From Notamacropus eugenii (taxonomy: Eukaryota > Chordata > Mammalia > Diprotodontia > Macropodidae), in the NCBI RefSeq assembly GCF_028372415.1, contig NC_092873.1, positions 349,641,390-349,705,389 of the forward strand: a DNA stretch of 64,000 nt, read 5' to 3'. Every line of letters begins with the position of its first letter. Within the stretch, counting starts at the first letter, position 1. Position numbers and translations under genes: made by a program. The notes below the pieces were generated by a model. That model ran no database searches, was not told the DNA's origin, and worked only from the letters and a program-made list of their open reading frames with translations. This document shows, piece after piece, positions 1 through 11,003 of this stretch.

Positions 1-480
1 GCACACACACCATTAGAAAAGAAGAAAAAAACCCAAACTTCTTGTCATAAATAAGCATAGTCAAACAAAACAAATCCCTGCATTGACCACGTCTGTCTCA
101 TTCTACACCCTGAATTCATTACCTCTCGGTCAGGTGGTGGATAACTAACATATGGCATCATCATCCGGTGTCCTCTGAAATCATCACTGGTCATGCATTG
201 ATCAGAGTTCTTAAGTTTTTCAAAGCTGTTCTTCCTTACGTGTTGTTGTTATTGGCTGCATTGTTCTGGTTCTGCTCACTTCACTCTGCATAGGTTCATA
301 CATGTCTGCCCAGGTGTCTCTGAAACTCTCCCTTTCGTCATTCTTCATGGTGCAATAACAATCTACTGTACTCATATACCATAATTTCTAGTTGCAAGTC
401 CTTTGCTATAAGGAAAAGAGCTGCTATAAATATTGTATGTATGGGTCCTCCCTTTCTCTCTCCTCTCCCTCCTTCTCTCT
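1..480 (-). repeat. L1-type LINE 3' portion
   Basis: The text (cataaataagcatagtcaaa, gttctgctcacttcactctg, aaaagagctgctataaatat) matches the antisense of the marsupial L1 3' end, including the end of ORF2. Close relatives recur here at 20.9 kb and 27.3-27.7 kb. It runs off the left edge of the window. Confidence 0.7.
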
Positions 481-885
481 CTCTTTTGCCCAGGAATACA
501 AACTGGCCAGTTACTTCATCTCATCTCTCTGCCCCCAAATCCTAATTTGTCAAATTGTAGCTGTTCCCCTGCAGAGCTGGCAAAGTTCAGATGTGAGGGA
601 AAGGGAGTCACATCCAGATCTAAAATGCTTCCTGACCCTGAAATGTACCAAGCCTGTCCCAGCTTCCAACAGCTATACTTACCCCTACAAATGTGTGCCA
701 CATGGCACATTTGCCTGGGGAACTCAAAAGCCTTGGCTATTTTGGCAGCTCAATGGGGCATGCTGAAAAGGTGGCATTTGTTGAGGTTAGGTGGGTCAGG
801 TAGACTTCCTGTTGGCATCCCAGGAACTCAGAGGAACAAGAAAAAATTGTCTGGATCCTCAACCTTTCACTAGATAACACAAAAG
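480..885. other. Unassigned intergenic sequence
   Basis: No recognisable gene or repeat was seen. Short overlapping open frames of 60-146 codons lack protein-like composition. Confidence 0.4.
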
Positions 886-1080
886 GTACCAGAGTGTAAA
901 TGGAAAGAACTCTGGTCTTTGAGTCAGGAAGTGGAAGAAACCTGAGACACAAACCTATGTGTGATGCTTCCTCTGTGTGTGACTTGGGCCAGGTCACTTT
1001 ACTTTTCTGGGCCTGTTTCCTTCTTTGTAAAACGAAAAGGTTGGATTAGGTGGCTGTTCTAAATCTCATTGTCCTTGCCT
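885..1080 (+). repeat. MIR-type SINE
   Basis: Diverged MIR/MIR3 text: gtgacttgggccaggtcactt followed by tgggcctgtttccttctttgtaaaac. It is an ancient mammalian CORE-SINE. Confidence 0.6.
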
Positions 1081-1137
1081 AGCGTCACTAACTCAGTGCA
1101 TGCCTTGCAGGTCAAGGTTCATTGAAGTGAATAGTTC

Positions 1138-1255
1138 ATTCTCCCAGAGCCAGTAAGTGCTTCCTGTCTATGTCATTTGCTAAGCCCCAAGAAAGGCCAA
1201 AACAATTCCTCCCTTCAGGGAGCTCTATTCTAATGGGGCATACAAAATAAGATGG
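1138..1255 (-). repeat. L2 3'-end fragment
   Basis: Degraded antisense L2 3' text (gtaagtgcttcctgtctatg ... gggagctctattctaatggg) resembles the clearer copy at 36.7 kb. Confidence 0.45.
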
Positions 1256-1482
1256 AGTCAATAAGTTTACTCTAGCTACCCCACTGAATTATAAGGCAAG
1301 TGTTTTTGTTGACCTTCAAGAATGACATGAAAGTGAATCATTCTGGTGAAAGTCCTTTAATTTCTGGGTTCTAGAGGTCTAGTGACCAAGCTGATGACAC
1401 TCCCTTCTAACCTGGAAGTTCACCTGCACGTGGAGGAGACAAGATCCAGGCTTAGAAGAAGAAGCACTTGGTGTGGATTCTG

Positions 1483-1655
1483 TAGTGTTAAGGACCTTGA
1501 CTTTGGAATCAGAGAAATGGAGTTTGAAAGCTCCATCTTCTGCTTACTTATCTGTGTGACCCTGGCCTTAGTTTCCCCCTCTGTAAAAAGAAAGGGTGCT
1601 ATTGGATGATCTCTGAGGTCTCCTTTAGCTCTAAATTCTATGAGCTCAGTGGCTT
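1483..1655 (+). repeat. MIR3-type SINE
   Basis: Readable pieces are gtgtgaccctggccttagtt, cccctctgtaaaaagaaagg and gaggtctcctttagctctaa, in the order of MIR3. Confidence 0.55.
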
Positions 1656-1659
1656 TGCT

Positions 1660-2640
1660 GGAAGCATGGCATCTGGGGCAGGAATGAATTGGGGCTCGAT
1701 CTTCACTTACCACTCCACTCAGAAAGGAGGAGGGAGAGGAAGCCCCCTGAATGAGTTCAGGACAGTGAATTTTTATGACTTCGGGGATTCTAGGTATAAG
1801 CACATATTGGGGCAAGGTCACTCTCACCCTGACCCTTTACCCCTCTTAAGCCTTAAGTCAGCTTAAGCCTCTTCCTAATAGCTTCCCCTCCTAGGCTCTG
1901 AACCTTGGCACCACTTCCTTTTTCAGCTCTCCTCATTTCTAAGTCTTTTCCCTTCCAGCCCTCTTCCAGGAAGCCCTCCCTAATTTACATCACCTATTTG
2001 CTTCATCCCCAGGCTTTAAGTTCAAACCTTGATTTGTGGAATCAATTCATACTCAGGAGACATTCCATCAATGTTCTCTCCTATTCCACAGATATTCTCA
2101 AACCACCTTACAGGAAAGAAGGTGGGGGTTGGACCGAAAGGAAAAAAAAAGGTTCCTCTTCTTCTCTAACTGCCCCCCCCTTCTTCATGCTACCCTCCCC
2201 CCACCAAGTATGTAGAATCTGAAAGCATTGTCATCAACTCCAGCTTCTTGGCATCCAAAGAGAACACTAGAACACCAACACCAAGGAGAAAGAGTCCTAA
2301 TATGGTTACCATGGTGGTAGACCCTGAGAACCTCACACCAGACCAAAGGACAGGACACAGCCCCTTGGGGAAAGACTCGGGCTGATGAGGGCCTTCCCAA
2401 AACCTGCCTGCTAAGGTTGAAGTCATATCCAAGTGGAAGGATCCCAACAGGTAAAAGCCAGAGATGATTCCCCCAACCAACCCTGGCTCTTTCCAGTCTC
2501 CCCTACAATTCTGCCAGTCTTCTCTCCATTTTGTAATTCCTTCTTCATAGCTCCCACTCCCCTAGAGCCTTATAGAGGCTTCTGCCCTCCTGCAGTTCAA
2601 ACTGAAGCTTCCCTCCCTTTGGGCCCACCTGGGATATCTA
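1660..2640. other. Unassigned intergenic sequence
   Basis: No clear repeat family or host gene was recognised. A 96-codon minus-strand frame at 2190-2480 contains a hydrophobic stretch (TILGLFLLGVGVLVF) but has no partner exon or family match I can name. Confidence 0.4.
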
Positions 2641-3049
2641 ATTATCTGTCCTCAATTCAATTCAACTGAAGTTCATGGGCCTGCTTTGCGTCAGGCTCCA
2701 TTGGAGGTCTAGGGAGACAGTCTACAGATGACCGAGATAACGTCTGTGACTTCCAGAGGCTCTGGCCTATTCCAGGAGTGAAAAGATCCTGGGCTGACTT
2801 TCTCTTTCTCTCAAGCAAGCTCTTCTCCCTCTGCACCAGGCCAGGTTCCCCAAACCAAAGATTTCTATCAACTCCTGTATGCCCCTTCTTTGGTTACAAG
2901 AGAGGTACCTCAGTTTGCCCAGTTAATCAGTGACTCACTCCAACTTCCATAGGATCAAAGGCCAAAAGTTTTAGAGCAGTGGAGAGTCTATAACCTCGAG
3001 GCCACATGTGGTCTTGAGGCTGCAGGATCCCCACCCCTGGTTTAAAGCT

Positions 3050-3185
3050 AGAAAGGACCTTGGAGACCATGTGGTCCAACCATCACATTTTACAAAAGAG
3101 GAAGATGAGGCCCAGAGAGGGAGAAAAAATGTCTCATAGATAGTAACTAGCAGAGCCAAGATTTAAAACCAGGTCTAAGCATATA
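3050..3185 (-). repeat. MIR3-type SINE
   Basis: Text such as aaggaccttggagaccatgt and gaagatgaggcccagagagg is typical of antisense MIR3. Confidence 0.5.
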
Positions 3186-3454
3186 TGAAACAAAAAAGAA
3201 AAATAAAAGAACTTCAGCAAAAGAAGACTTTGTGGCTTACAGTAGAAAGTTGAGATACATTTTGTTTCCAAGTGACTTAGGACCCTGTATTTGTCTCTTC
3301 CAGGTGGACCAACCTTTTTCCTTCCTCTCCTTCTAAGAACCATCCCTTTCTCTCCAGATTATCAGCTCCTCTCCTTTCCCTTTTAGTCATTCATCAGGAT
3401 CGTGGGGCCATGGATGTAGAGGTAGAAGTGTTTTTAGAGTTCATCTCGTACGGG

Positions 3455-3640
3455 GGTGCTTGACCTTCGTTTGCCATGAACCTCTTTGGCAGTCTGGTAG
3501 AGCCTAGGGACCTCAGAATAATGTTATTAAAGGTATAAAATACAAGTGTAATAAAAATGTAAAAGTACATAGGATTACAAAGAAAACAGATGATAGTAAA
3601 ATACAGTTATCAATTTTTTTAAAAGTTCACAGACTTCATC
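3455..3640. repeat. Short DNA-transposon-like relic (MER/hAT-like)
   Basis: An AT-rich core (acataggattacaaagaaaa, atacagttatcaa) is flanked by loosely inverted ends (gtgcttgaccttcgtttgcc and gttcacagacttc). Relatives lie near 15.12-15.29 kb and 36.32-36.42 kb, which suggests a dispersed non-autonomous element with terminal inverted repeats. The family name is not certain. Confidence 0.35.
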
Positions 3641-3765
3641 AGTTTACAGATAAGGAGGCCCAGAGAGGTAAAGTGACTTACCTGAGGTCACACAGGTGTA
3701 TATGGGAGAGCCTGGATTTGAGCCCAGGCCCTCTTTCCACTGCATCATGCTGCCCTCTTTTTAGA
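3640..3765 (-). repeat. MIR SINE
   Basis: aggcccagagaggtaaagtg, acttacctgaggtcacacag and gatttgagcccaggccctct are antisense MIR core text. Confidence 0.7.
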
Positions 3766-3889
3766 GATGGTCCAATCCAACCCTCGGGAGGAAAGAGTGA
3801 CCAGTCAGTCACAGAGTCAACAAGTATCCAAGCCCAGAATGGGAATGCCTAAGACCTCGCTCTAACCTCAGCTCGTTCACACCACCTAC

Positions 3890-4030
3890 TTCCCACTTGG
3901 CAGCAGGTGGTTAAATTTTGTTTGGCAAGGTCACTTTCCCCGTTCTGGGTGTTTGACTCCCACTCTATATAATGAGAGGGCTGGATGAGGTGGTTTCCAA
4001 AGTTCCTTCCAGCTCCAAAGTCTATGGTGC
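3890..4030 (+). repeat. MIR3-type fragment
   Basis: ggctggatgaggtggtttcc and aaagttccttccagctccaa match the MIR3 3' half. Confidence 0.5.
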
Positions 4031-4169
4031 CGAGGATTGTTTTATCTTCCAATCTTATTACTTCTCCTTGTCTGGAGAGCAGGTGCCCCGTCTGATTCAA
4101 GGCAAAGGGACAAGAGTATTCAGGATCAGTCAATGAAGTTTTTGAAATCTGTTTTCTTGCAGGAGATCA

Positions 4170-4411
4170 TTCTTTTGCTGTTCTGTCGTTTTCAGTCATG
4201 TCAATTTCTCACAATCCTGTTTAGGATTTTCTTGGTAAAGATACTGGACGGGTTTGCCATTTTCTTTTCAAGCTCATTTCACAGATGAGGAAACTGAGGC
4301 AGACAGGGCTAAATGATTTGCCTTGGACCACACAGCTAGCAAGTGTCTGAGGCCAGATTTGAACCCAGGAAAATGAGTCTCCCTCACTCCACTGTACCAC
4401 CTAGCTGCCGC
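4170..4411 (-). repeat. MAR1-type CORE-SINE
   Basis: Antisense MAR1: tcagtcatgtcaatttctca, cacagatgaggaaactgagg, cacacagctagcaagtgtct, and the inverted head cacctagctgcc at the right end. Confidence 0.8.
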
Positions 4412-4560
4412 AGGAGACAACTCTTTCATAAAATGAAAATAGTCCTAGAAAGATGGTCCTTTTAGAGGATCACAAGGTCATAGAATTAATTTGGAAAGGA
4501 CCTCAGAGATCATTATTTCAACCTCTGGTTGATGATGAAATTGAAGCTCTAAAAAAGCAT

Positions 4561-4862
4561 GTGTTCATCCTTCGTTGCCGAAGAAGACCATGCCATCAGA
4601 GAAGTAATGACATGACTTGCACTTGACTTTGTTTTGAGCAAGTGAGGGCTGTGCAGGTCACCAGCCTCACTTCTCCTCCAGAGCCATCTGAATCCAGTGA
4701 CCATCTCCATGACTGGAGATGGCCCAGGATGAGGCAAATGGGTTAAGTGACTTGCCCAAGGTCACACAGCTAGTAAGTGTCAAACGTCTGAGGTGAGATT
4801 TGAACTCAGGTCCTCCTGACTCCTGCACTGGTGCTCTATCCACTGCACCACCTAGCTGCCCT
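4561..4862 (-). repeat. WALLSI/WSINE-type marsupial SINE
   Basis: This near full-length antisense copy runs from the RTE-like tail (catccttcgttgccgaagaa) through a middle block (tgcaggtcaccagcctcact) to the CORE region and head (cacctagctgccc). It is built from a MIR-like CORE head joined to an RTE-type 3' tail, and points to a marsupial genome. Confidence 0.85.
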
Positions 4863-4907
4863 CTCTAAAAAAGTAGTCACTTGTTGACAGAATGTAAGGT
4901 CCTTATG

Positions 4908-5145
4908 GGGCAGCTAGGTGGCGCAGTGGAGTCAGGAAGACTCATCTTTCTGAGTTCACTGACTTCAGACACTTCCTAGTAGTGTGACCCTGGGCAAGTC
5001 ACTTAACCTTTTTTGCCTCACTTTCCTCATCTGTAAAATGATCTGGAAAAGGAAATGGCAAACCACTCCAGTATCCTTGCCAAGGAAACCCCAAATGGGG
5101 TCACAAAGAGTCAGACACAACTGAAAACAACTGAACAACTAAAAG
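4908..5145 (+). repeat. MAR1-type CORE-SINE
   Basis: The full order is visible: head ggggcagctaggtggcgcag, CORE gtgaccctgggcaagtcact, body ggaaatggcaaaccactcca, and tail gtcacaaagagtcagacaca. Confidence 0.9.
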
Positions 5146-5330
5146 TTCCTTGAGGGCACACTGTTTTTGTCTTTGTCAGGTCTCTCTTGATTTCTGCCTT
5201 CCCACTCTAAGTTTTATATTTATGTATATACTTTTGCATATTCCGAAACACATGTATGTATGCATACACACATTGTCTTTTATATAATATCTCTCCAGAC
5301 AGAATATTAGCTCCTTGAGGGCAGAACTTT

Positions 5331-5354
5331 TTTTTTGGGGGGGGGGGGGGGGTG
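5331..5354 (+). repeat. Poly-T/poly-G junction
   Basis: A run of T passes straight into a run of about 15 G. The exact length may be affected by sequencing error. Confidence 0.8.
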
Positions 5355-5959
5355 TCAAGCCTTTCTGAATTCCTAGTCTCCTCCAGATGGAATGCTTTTT
5401 TTATTCTTAAATTGTGTTGGCATGGGTGAGTGAGTGAGTGTGGGTGGGTAAGTGGGTGTGGGTGCCTCTCCAGAGAGATTAACTTCTTGAGAACAGGAAT
5501 TACTTTGTATCCTTAGAACTTAGAACAGTGCCTCTAAAAGAATGGGGGCTTACTAAATTCTTGAGGAATAGCCCAAGGTCATACATGTATGAAGGGATAG
5601 AGCTAGGATTCCAATCAGAATCACAGTATTTGAGAGTTATAAGGGATCTCCGAGGTCTTTTGACCCAACTCACACTGAAAGAAATGCATGCCCACTATAA
5701 TATATGGAAGAAGTCATTCTTTTCTCTTATATTAATAACAAATTAGGATTGAGATTTAGTTTTTTTTTTTTTCAATTTCCTCATTCAGGAAGCCATCCTA
5801 GTATGTCTCTAAAAGACATTCTTCTCAATCTTGGGCAGGAACCCACACAACTAGGAGAGCTTACTTCTGATTAAAGTGTAAATAAAATCTAACCTAGGTG
5901 CCAGCCCTAAAAACGTTAGGTTCCAGCCCTCAGAAATCCTCAATTGTTCAAAGTGGTCT

Positions 5960-6283
5960 GGGTGGAGATGGTGTGTGTTTGTCCTTCATTGCCAAAAAAG
6001 ACCATGCCATCAGAGAAATGATGACATGACTTGCACTTGATTTTGTTTTGAGTGAGGGAGGGCTGTGCAGGTCACCAGCCTCACTTCTCCTCCAGAGCCA
6101 TTTGAATCCAAGGACCAGACATTCATCAGGATGACTAGAGATGACCCAGGATGAGGCAATTGGGGTTAAGTGACTTGCCCAAGGTCACACAGCTAGTGAG
6201 TGTCAAGTGTCTGACCTTTGAACTCAGGTCCTCCTGACTCCTGCACTGGTGCTCTATCGCTGCACCACCTAGCTGCCCCTTTG
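5960..6283 (-). repeat. WALLSI/WSINE-type marsupial SINE
   Basis: Same organisation as the copy at 4561-4862 (gaccatgccatcagagaaat ... cacctagctgcccc), with a short internal deletion in the CORE part. Confidence 0.85.
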
Positions 6284-7146
6284 GTGGAGATGGATCCCTT
6301 TATCAAGCAACTGAGTCTCAAGATCTAGTCCTGTTTTGAGAAGGAGGAGCTGCAGACTTTTAGCCCATCTCCTCATTAATAATGTCCGCTCCCTTAATGA
6401 TTGTTTACCAGTCAGGTTGATCTCTGCCTGTCAGGAGCACCCACTTTTCCAAAGGTTTTTAAGCTTTCGATAATCTCCATGATCTTTGTCTTTGGTTACT
6501 CAGAGAGAGACCACTGACCATCAATTTCTTGATTGCTTGCTTGCCTAATAAATAAGTTGATTATCAATTACCCAGAAACACTATCTTCTCACATACTTGA
6601 CCCATGGTTGTCCAGATTGCTTGAAGATCTCCAAGTAGAGGGAACATGCCACCTGGCAGGGTAATTATGAAGTTTTTAATGATGTCAAACCTAAATTTCT
6701 TCTTTGTAAATTCCTTCCCACTGTTCCAAGTTCTGCCTACTAGGGCTAAACAGATTTAGTCTCTCTTTTCACATACTTGCAGACAGCTATCCTGTCATTG
6801 ATTCCCCACTATTGCCCAGCTCTTTCTTCAGTATCCATCAGTAGAACCTCATATATGGTATGGACTCAAGGCCCTTCACCATGCTGGTTGCCCTCCTCTG
6901 GACATTTGCTAGTCCATCACTCTCATTTCCAGTGCCAGAACTGAAAATGATAATACAGCTGAGGTCTGACAAGAATAGAAAAGAACAGAACCATCTCTTC
7001 CCTATTCCTGAAAGCTCTATTCCTCTTAATAAACCCTAGATCTTTTTTTTCAGAACAACTGAACAACAGCCATGGAGCTGATTTTTTCATCCCCAAGTAC
7101 AAGACTTTACACAGGGATCCCTAAGTGAATTTCTTCCAAACTTTTT

Positions 7147-7400
7147 TTGTTGGTTGATCATTTCAGTCATGTCTGATTCTTCATGACCCCATTTGGGGTT
7201 TTCTTGGCAAAGACACTGGAGTAGTGTGCCATTTCCTTCTCCAGCTAATTTTACAGATGAGGAAATTGAGGCAAAAAGGTTAAATGACTTGCCCAGGGTC
7301 ACACAGCTAATCAGTGTTTGAGGCCAGATTTGAACTCAGAAGATGAATCTTCCCAATTTCAAACCCAGTGTTCTATCCACTGCAACACCTAGCTCTCCCT
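7147..7400 (-). repeat. MAR1-type SINE inside CR1/L3
   Basis: Antisense MAR1 text (tcatgaccccatttggggtt, ttttcttggcaaagacactg, gcccagggtcacacagctaa). CR1/L3 sequence lies on both sides, so the SINE inserted later. Confidence 0.85.
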
Positions 7401-7799
7401 CTTCTTAAATAGATTCAGTTGGATCCTGTTGGAATCTGGCTCTCAACCACTGTATATCAAACACATGTCTCTTCCAGTTTTGTATCATCTGTAAAGTTGA
7501 AGAGCATGCCATCTATATCTTTATCTAAGTCATTGACAATAACATCAAACAGCACCTGACCAAGTGCATATCCCTGGAGCACTTCACTAGAGATCTTCTG
7601 CTTTGCCAACATGGAACCATTAGCAACTACTCTTTGATTGAGACCATCCAACCAGTTCTGAATTCCTTTGATTGTTTTATTATATCATCCATTTCTCTTC
7701 ATCTGCTCCCCAAGAACAGGAAGACGTACTTTGTCAAAAGCTTTGCTAAGACCTACATAAACTATATTCACAGCATCTCCTCCTACCTCCCACCTGGGC

Positions 7800-8545
7800 T
7801 ATAGAGCAGTAGGTAGCTTACTCTAGTCTGCCAGATGGTCTCCAGCTTCTTTCTACTCCAGTTCATCCTCCACTCAGTCATAAAAGTGATCTTCTCCAAG
7901 TACAGATCTGACACATCACTTCCCTAATTCAATACATTCCAGTGGCATCTATTACTTCCAGGCTCATATCTAAAACCCAGTTTGGATTTTAAAGCCCTTC
8001 ATAATCTCTGCTGCCTTTTTAGTCTCCTTACGCATACTTTTATGATCCATTGACACTGGCCTCCTTGCTGTTACTCAAACAAGACACACTATTTCCAGAT
8101 TCTAGGTTTTCACTGACTACCCGCTGAATTTCCCTCCCCATCTCTGCCTCCTGACTTCCCAAAGCTCCCTTCAGGTCTCAGCTCAAATCTTACTTTCCTC
8201 AAGAGGCCTTTCCAAGGCTCCCTCACTGTGAGTGCCTTCCCTCTGAGATTACTTCCAGTTTATCATGCTTATATAGTTATTTTTAATACATTTATTAAAT
8301 TAATCTACGATATTTATTTATTTAACATAACAAATTAATTTAAATTATTGAATTAAAACAAATTTATTATATATTCATGAAATAATTTAATTTTAAAATA
8401 TAATTTATTAATTTATATCAATTTATGTATTTATTTCTTGTATGTTCATAGTTGTTTACACATTGTTTCCCCCCATTAGACTGGGAGCTTCTTGAGGTCA
8501 GGGACCATTTTTGCCTTTCTTTGTATTCCCAGATTAAGTGCTTAA
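7800..8545 (+). repeat. L2 LINE 3' portion
   Basis: Sense L2 text includes actggcctccttgctgttac, ttcaggtctcagctcaaatc and ttagactgggagcttcttga. The stretch 8270-8455 is strongly AT-rich and may be an expanded simple region. Confidence 0.8.
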
Positions 8546-9059
8546 CTATCCAGTCAGCCTATTGAAGGGGAAGAAAAGGGAATAAGCTTTCCTACTACGT
8601 ACCAGATACTGTTGACCTGGCTTGATTAACTGACTCTTTTCCTAGTGTGACAAACCTGTCCTCAGAAAAGGGAATGAGGTTAGTCTAGAATGACCTCTTC
8701 CTGATGGTGGGATCATTAATCATCACTTCTCTTTCTATATATTTAGCATTTATCTCATTAATGATCTGTTTGAGAATTTTCCCAGGAATTGAAGTCAGGT
8801 TCCCTGGCCTGTAGCTGGTAGACTCTGTTCCCTTCCTTCTTTTGAAAATTGAGGTATTTGCCCTCCTCTAGCCTCATGGCATGGCTCAGGTATTACCAAT
8901 CAGGTCTCAGTGATCCCACTGGCCAGTTCTTTCAGATCCTGAAGATGTTGTTCATCTGGGCCAGGTGACTTGAATTCACAGGGGCAACTAGATGTTCTCT
9001 TGCTACCTCCTTACTTACCTTAGGCATCACTTCCCTAGTTCTGTCATTTCCAGAGTGTG

Positions 9060-9515
9060 AAGCTCATTCTCATTTTCAGAGAAGATAGAAACAAGGTAAG
9101 AAAAAAGCAGTTTTGCCTTTTCTCTTTGTCATGTATCAGCCCTTGCTGTCTCCTCAGATGAAAGTAACCAAGGGGCCTCAAATGTGTTAGTGAAATCATG
9201 TGAAGACGTCCCCCAGTGAAATGGGTGGAAGAGAACAGTTTGTTCCAATGTCCAAGCAGGCAGATGGAACAGGTGCTGTGAAGTTCTTGGAGCTTGGGCA
9301 GACATGGAAGATGCCAAGACCCATCCATTTCACCGAGGCCATTGCCAGTTATCCTGACTTTGTTCTCGCCACTGGATTCCAAAGACTCTGGAAGAGAGAG
9401 TGAGGCCAATGACTTTGTGCAGCTCTGCCTCATTTAAATCCAGTTTATGCTCAGGTCAAAAGTCATCAACCCATCATCCCCTGGTGTCCGCTCAGTATTA
9501 GTCAACTACAATTAT
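9060..9515 (+). repeat. RTE-tailed marsupial SINE-like repeat
   Basis: cattgccagttatcctgact, ttctcgccactggattccaa and agagagtgaggccaatgact belong to a marsupial repeat whose other copy here lies at 33.61-33.84 kb. A 129-codon frame on the opposite strand is not a gene. Confidence 0.55.
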
Positions 9516-9690
9516 GCTCAAGTAATAATAAAAAATAATATTTTTTAAGTCTTTGAGTCAGTTCCATATTCATGTCTTAGTCTTGTCCTACAGAGACATA
9601 AGTCCAAACATAGAGAGAACACTAGGGTATTTGATGGTCACGGGCATGGAAAAATGGCCTCCTTTTAAAACATGCCACCAATATGTCCAA

Positions 9691-9955
9691 AAGGCAGCTA
9701 GATAGCACAGTGGATAGAAAGCTCGGCCCGGAATCAGGAAGACTTCAGATTTGACTTTGGACACTTACTAGCTGCATGACCCTGGACAAGTCACTTAACC
9801 TCTCTTTGCCTCAGTTTCCTCAACTATAAAATGGTGATGATAACAGCATCTGCTTCCCAGGGCTATTGTAAGGATCAAATGAGATAATTTTTGTAAAGCA
9901 CTTAGTACAGTCCTAGCACATTGTAGGCGCTATAGAAATGCTTATTACCTTGTTT
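9691..9955 (+). repeat. MIR-type CORE-SINE, near full length
   Basis: Head aaggcagctagatagcacag, CORE gcatgaccctggacaagtca, then cctcagtttcctcaactata and tgtaaggatcaaatgagata. This is the complete MIR order. Confidence 0.85.
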
Positions 9956-10854
9956 ATTCCTTGCCCAAGAACAACAGATATGAAACATATAGAATCTTCT
10001 AGAGAGACATTTTAAACCTGAGATGGTTCTGAATGCTATCACTCCAGGACTGAGCATGACTTAAGTAAGTCAAAGAAGGAGTTGTACTAAAGGTGGTACT
10101 AATTACTTGATCAATATACATGACACCAAGCTATGTGACTCCACTGAAAACTCCATTAAACTGCTATTTCATCTTGTGGCAACTTTCTCCAATGCTATTA
10201 AAATATCATTTGGAAATAAGTGTAGAATTCTTCATGTATATCAAAGAAGACTAGAAACAAAAGGTTTTGAGCTTGAATTGGAAGGCCAAATTGGATCAGT
10301 GCATAAAGGTGATATATACAGACAAATATCTCCGTCCTTTCCAGTGAATTGCAAGACTTCCAAAGAGAAAGATTGAGATTATGTGTGTTAAGAGATCAAC
10401 AAATATCCTAACGTCACAAGTGAAGGGGAAGAATACATTTAAAGCAGTTAACACTTATACAATACCAGGCTTACCATAGAATCTTGGCATGGGTCAGTGG
10501 ACAACAATGAACTTAGAAGGTGTTCAAACAAAATAAAAACCTGTGCAATGCTATGGAAACACAGGGCTCATGACCTGAAGGAAGTTCTAGATAAGTCTTT
10601 GGGGCTCTTAAAAAGGAGCAAGAGGTTTGATGACGTTCTCAGAACACACAATGAATAGGTTAAAGAATTTATAAGATAACTTTTGGACAAATTGACCTCA
10701 TTTCACAGGAAAATAGGAAAGGCTCAAAACAAGGACAAAACAAGCTGTTGCATTTGTCAGCTAAAAGTGATTTATTTCAAGACTGAACTTAGAAAATGGC
10801 TAAGATGGCAAGAGCGGAATCCAAAGTCATTTCATGGGCACCATCTACATGAAA

Positions 10855-11003
10855 AAGGCAGCTAGGTGGCAGAGTGGATGGAGTGCCACACCTGAAGTCA
10901 GGAAGACCTGAGTTCAAATCCAGCCTCAGACACTTACTATGTGACCCCATTCAAGTCATTTAACCCTATCTGACTCATCAGTAAAATCACTTTCCTCATC
11001 TGT
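10855..11003 (+). repeat. MAR1 SINE, left half (split by RTE)
   Basis: Head aaggcagctaggtggcagag and CORE text run to tttcctcatctg, where an RTE begins. The other half resumes at 11889. Flanks at 10843-10853 (atctacatgaa) and 11990-12000 (atctacacgaa) form an 11-bp target duplication with one mismatch. Confidence 0.85.

Larger units (their letters stand above)
6400..9070 (-). repeat. CR1/L3-clade LINE, interrupted
   Basis: A minus-strand frame (7457-7651) reads FDVIVNDLDKDIDGMLFNFT followed by DDTKLE, the FxIFINDLD...FADDTKL signature of CR1/L3 reverse transcriptase. Other pieces fit the 3' region (gccctcctctggacatttgc, near 6890) and the upstream RT region near 8,780-8,850. A MAR1 SINE (7147-7400) and an L2 piece (7800-8545) interrupt it. 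It carries many stops and is inactive. Confidence 0.75.

Noticed and set aside
2190-2480. 96-codon minus-strand frame with a hydrophobic segment, considered as an exon of a membrane protein
   Set aside because: No homologue recognised and no neighbouring exon; overlapping frames are also open.
9044-9433. 129-codon minus-strand frame
   Set aside because: Lies across a dispersed RTE-tailed repeat whose other copy lacks this frame.
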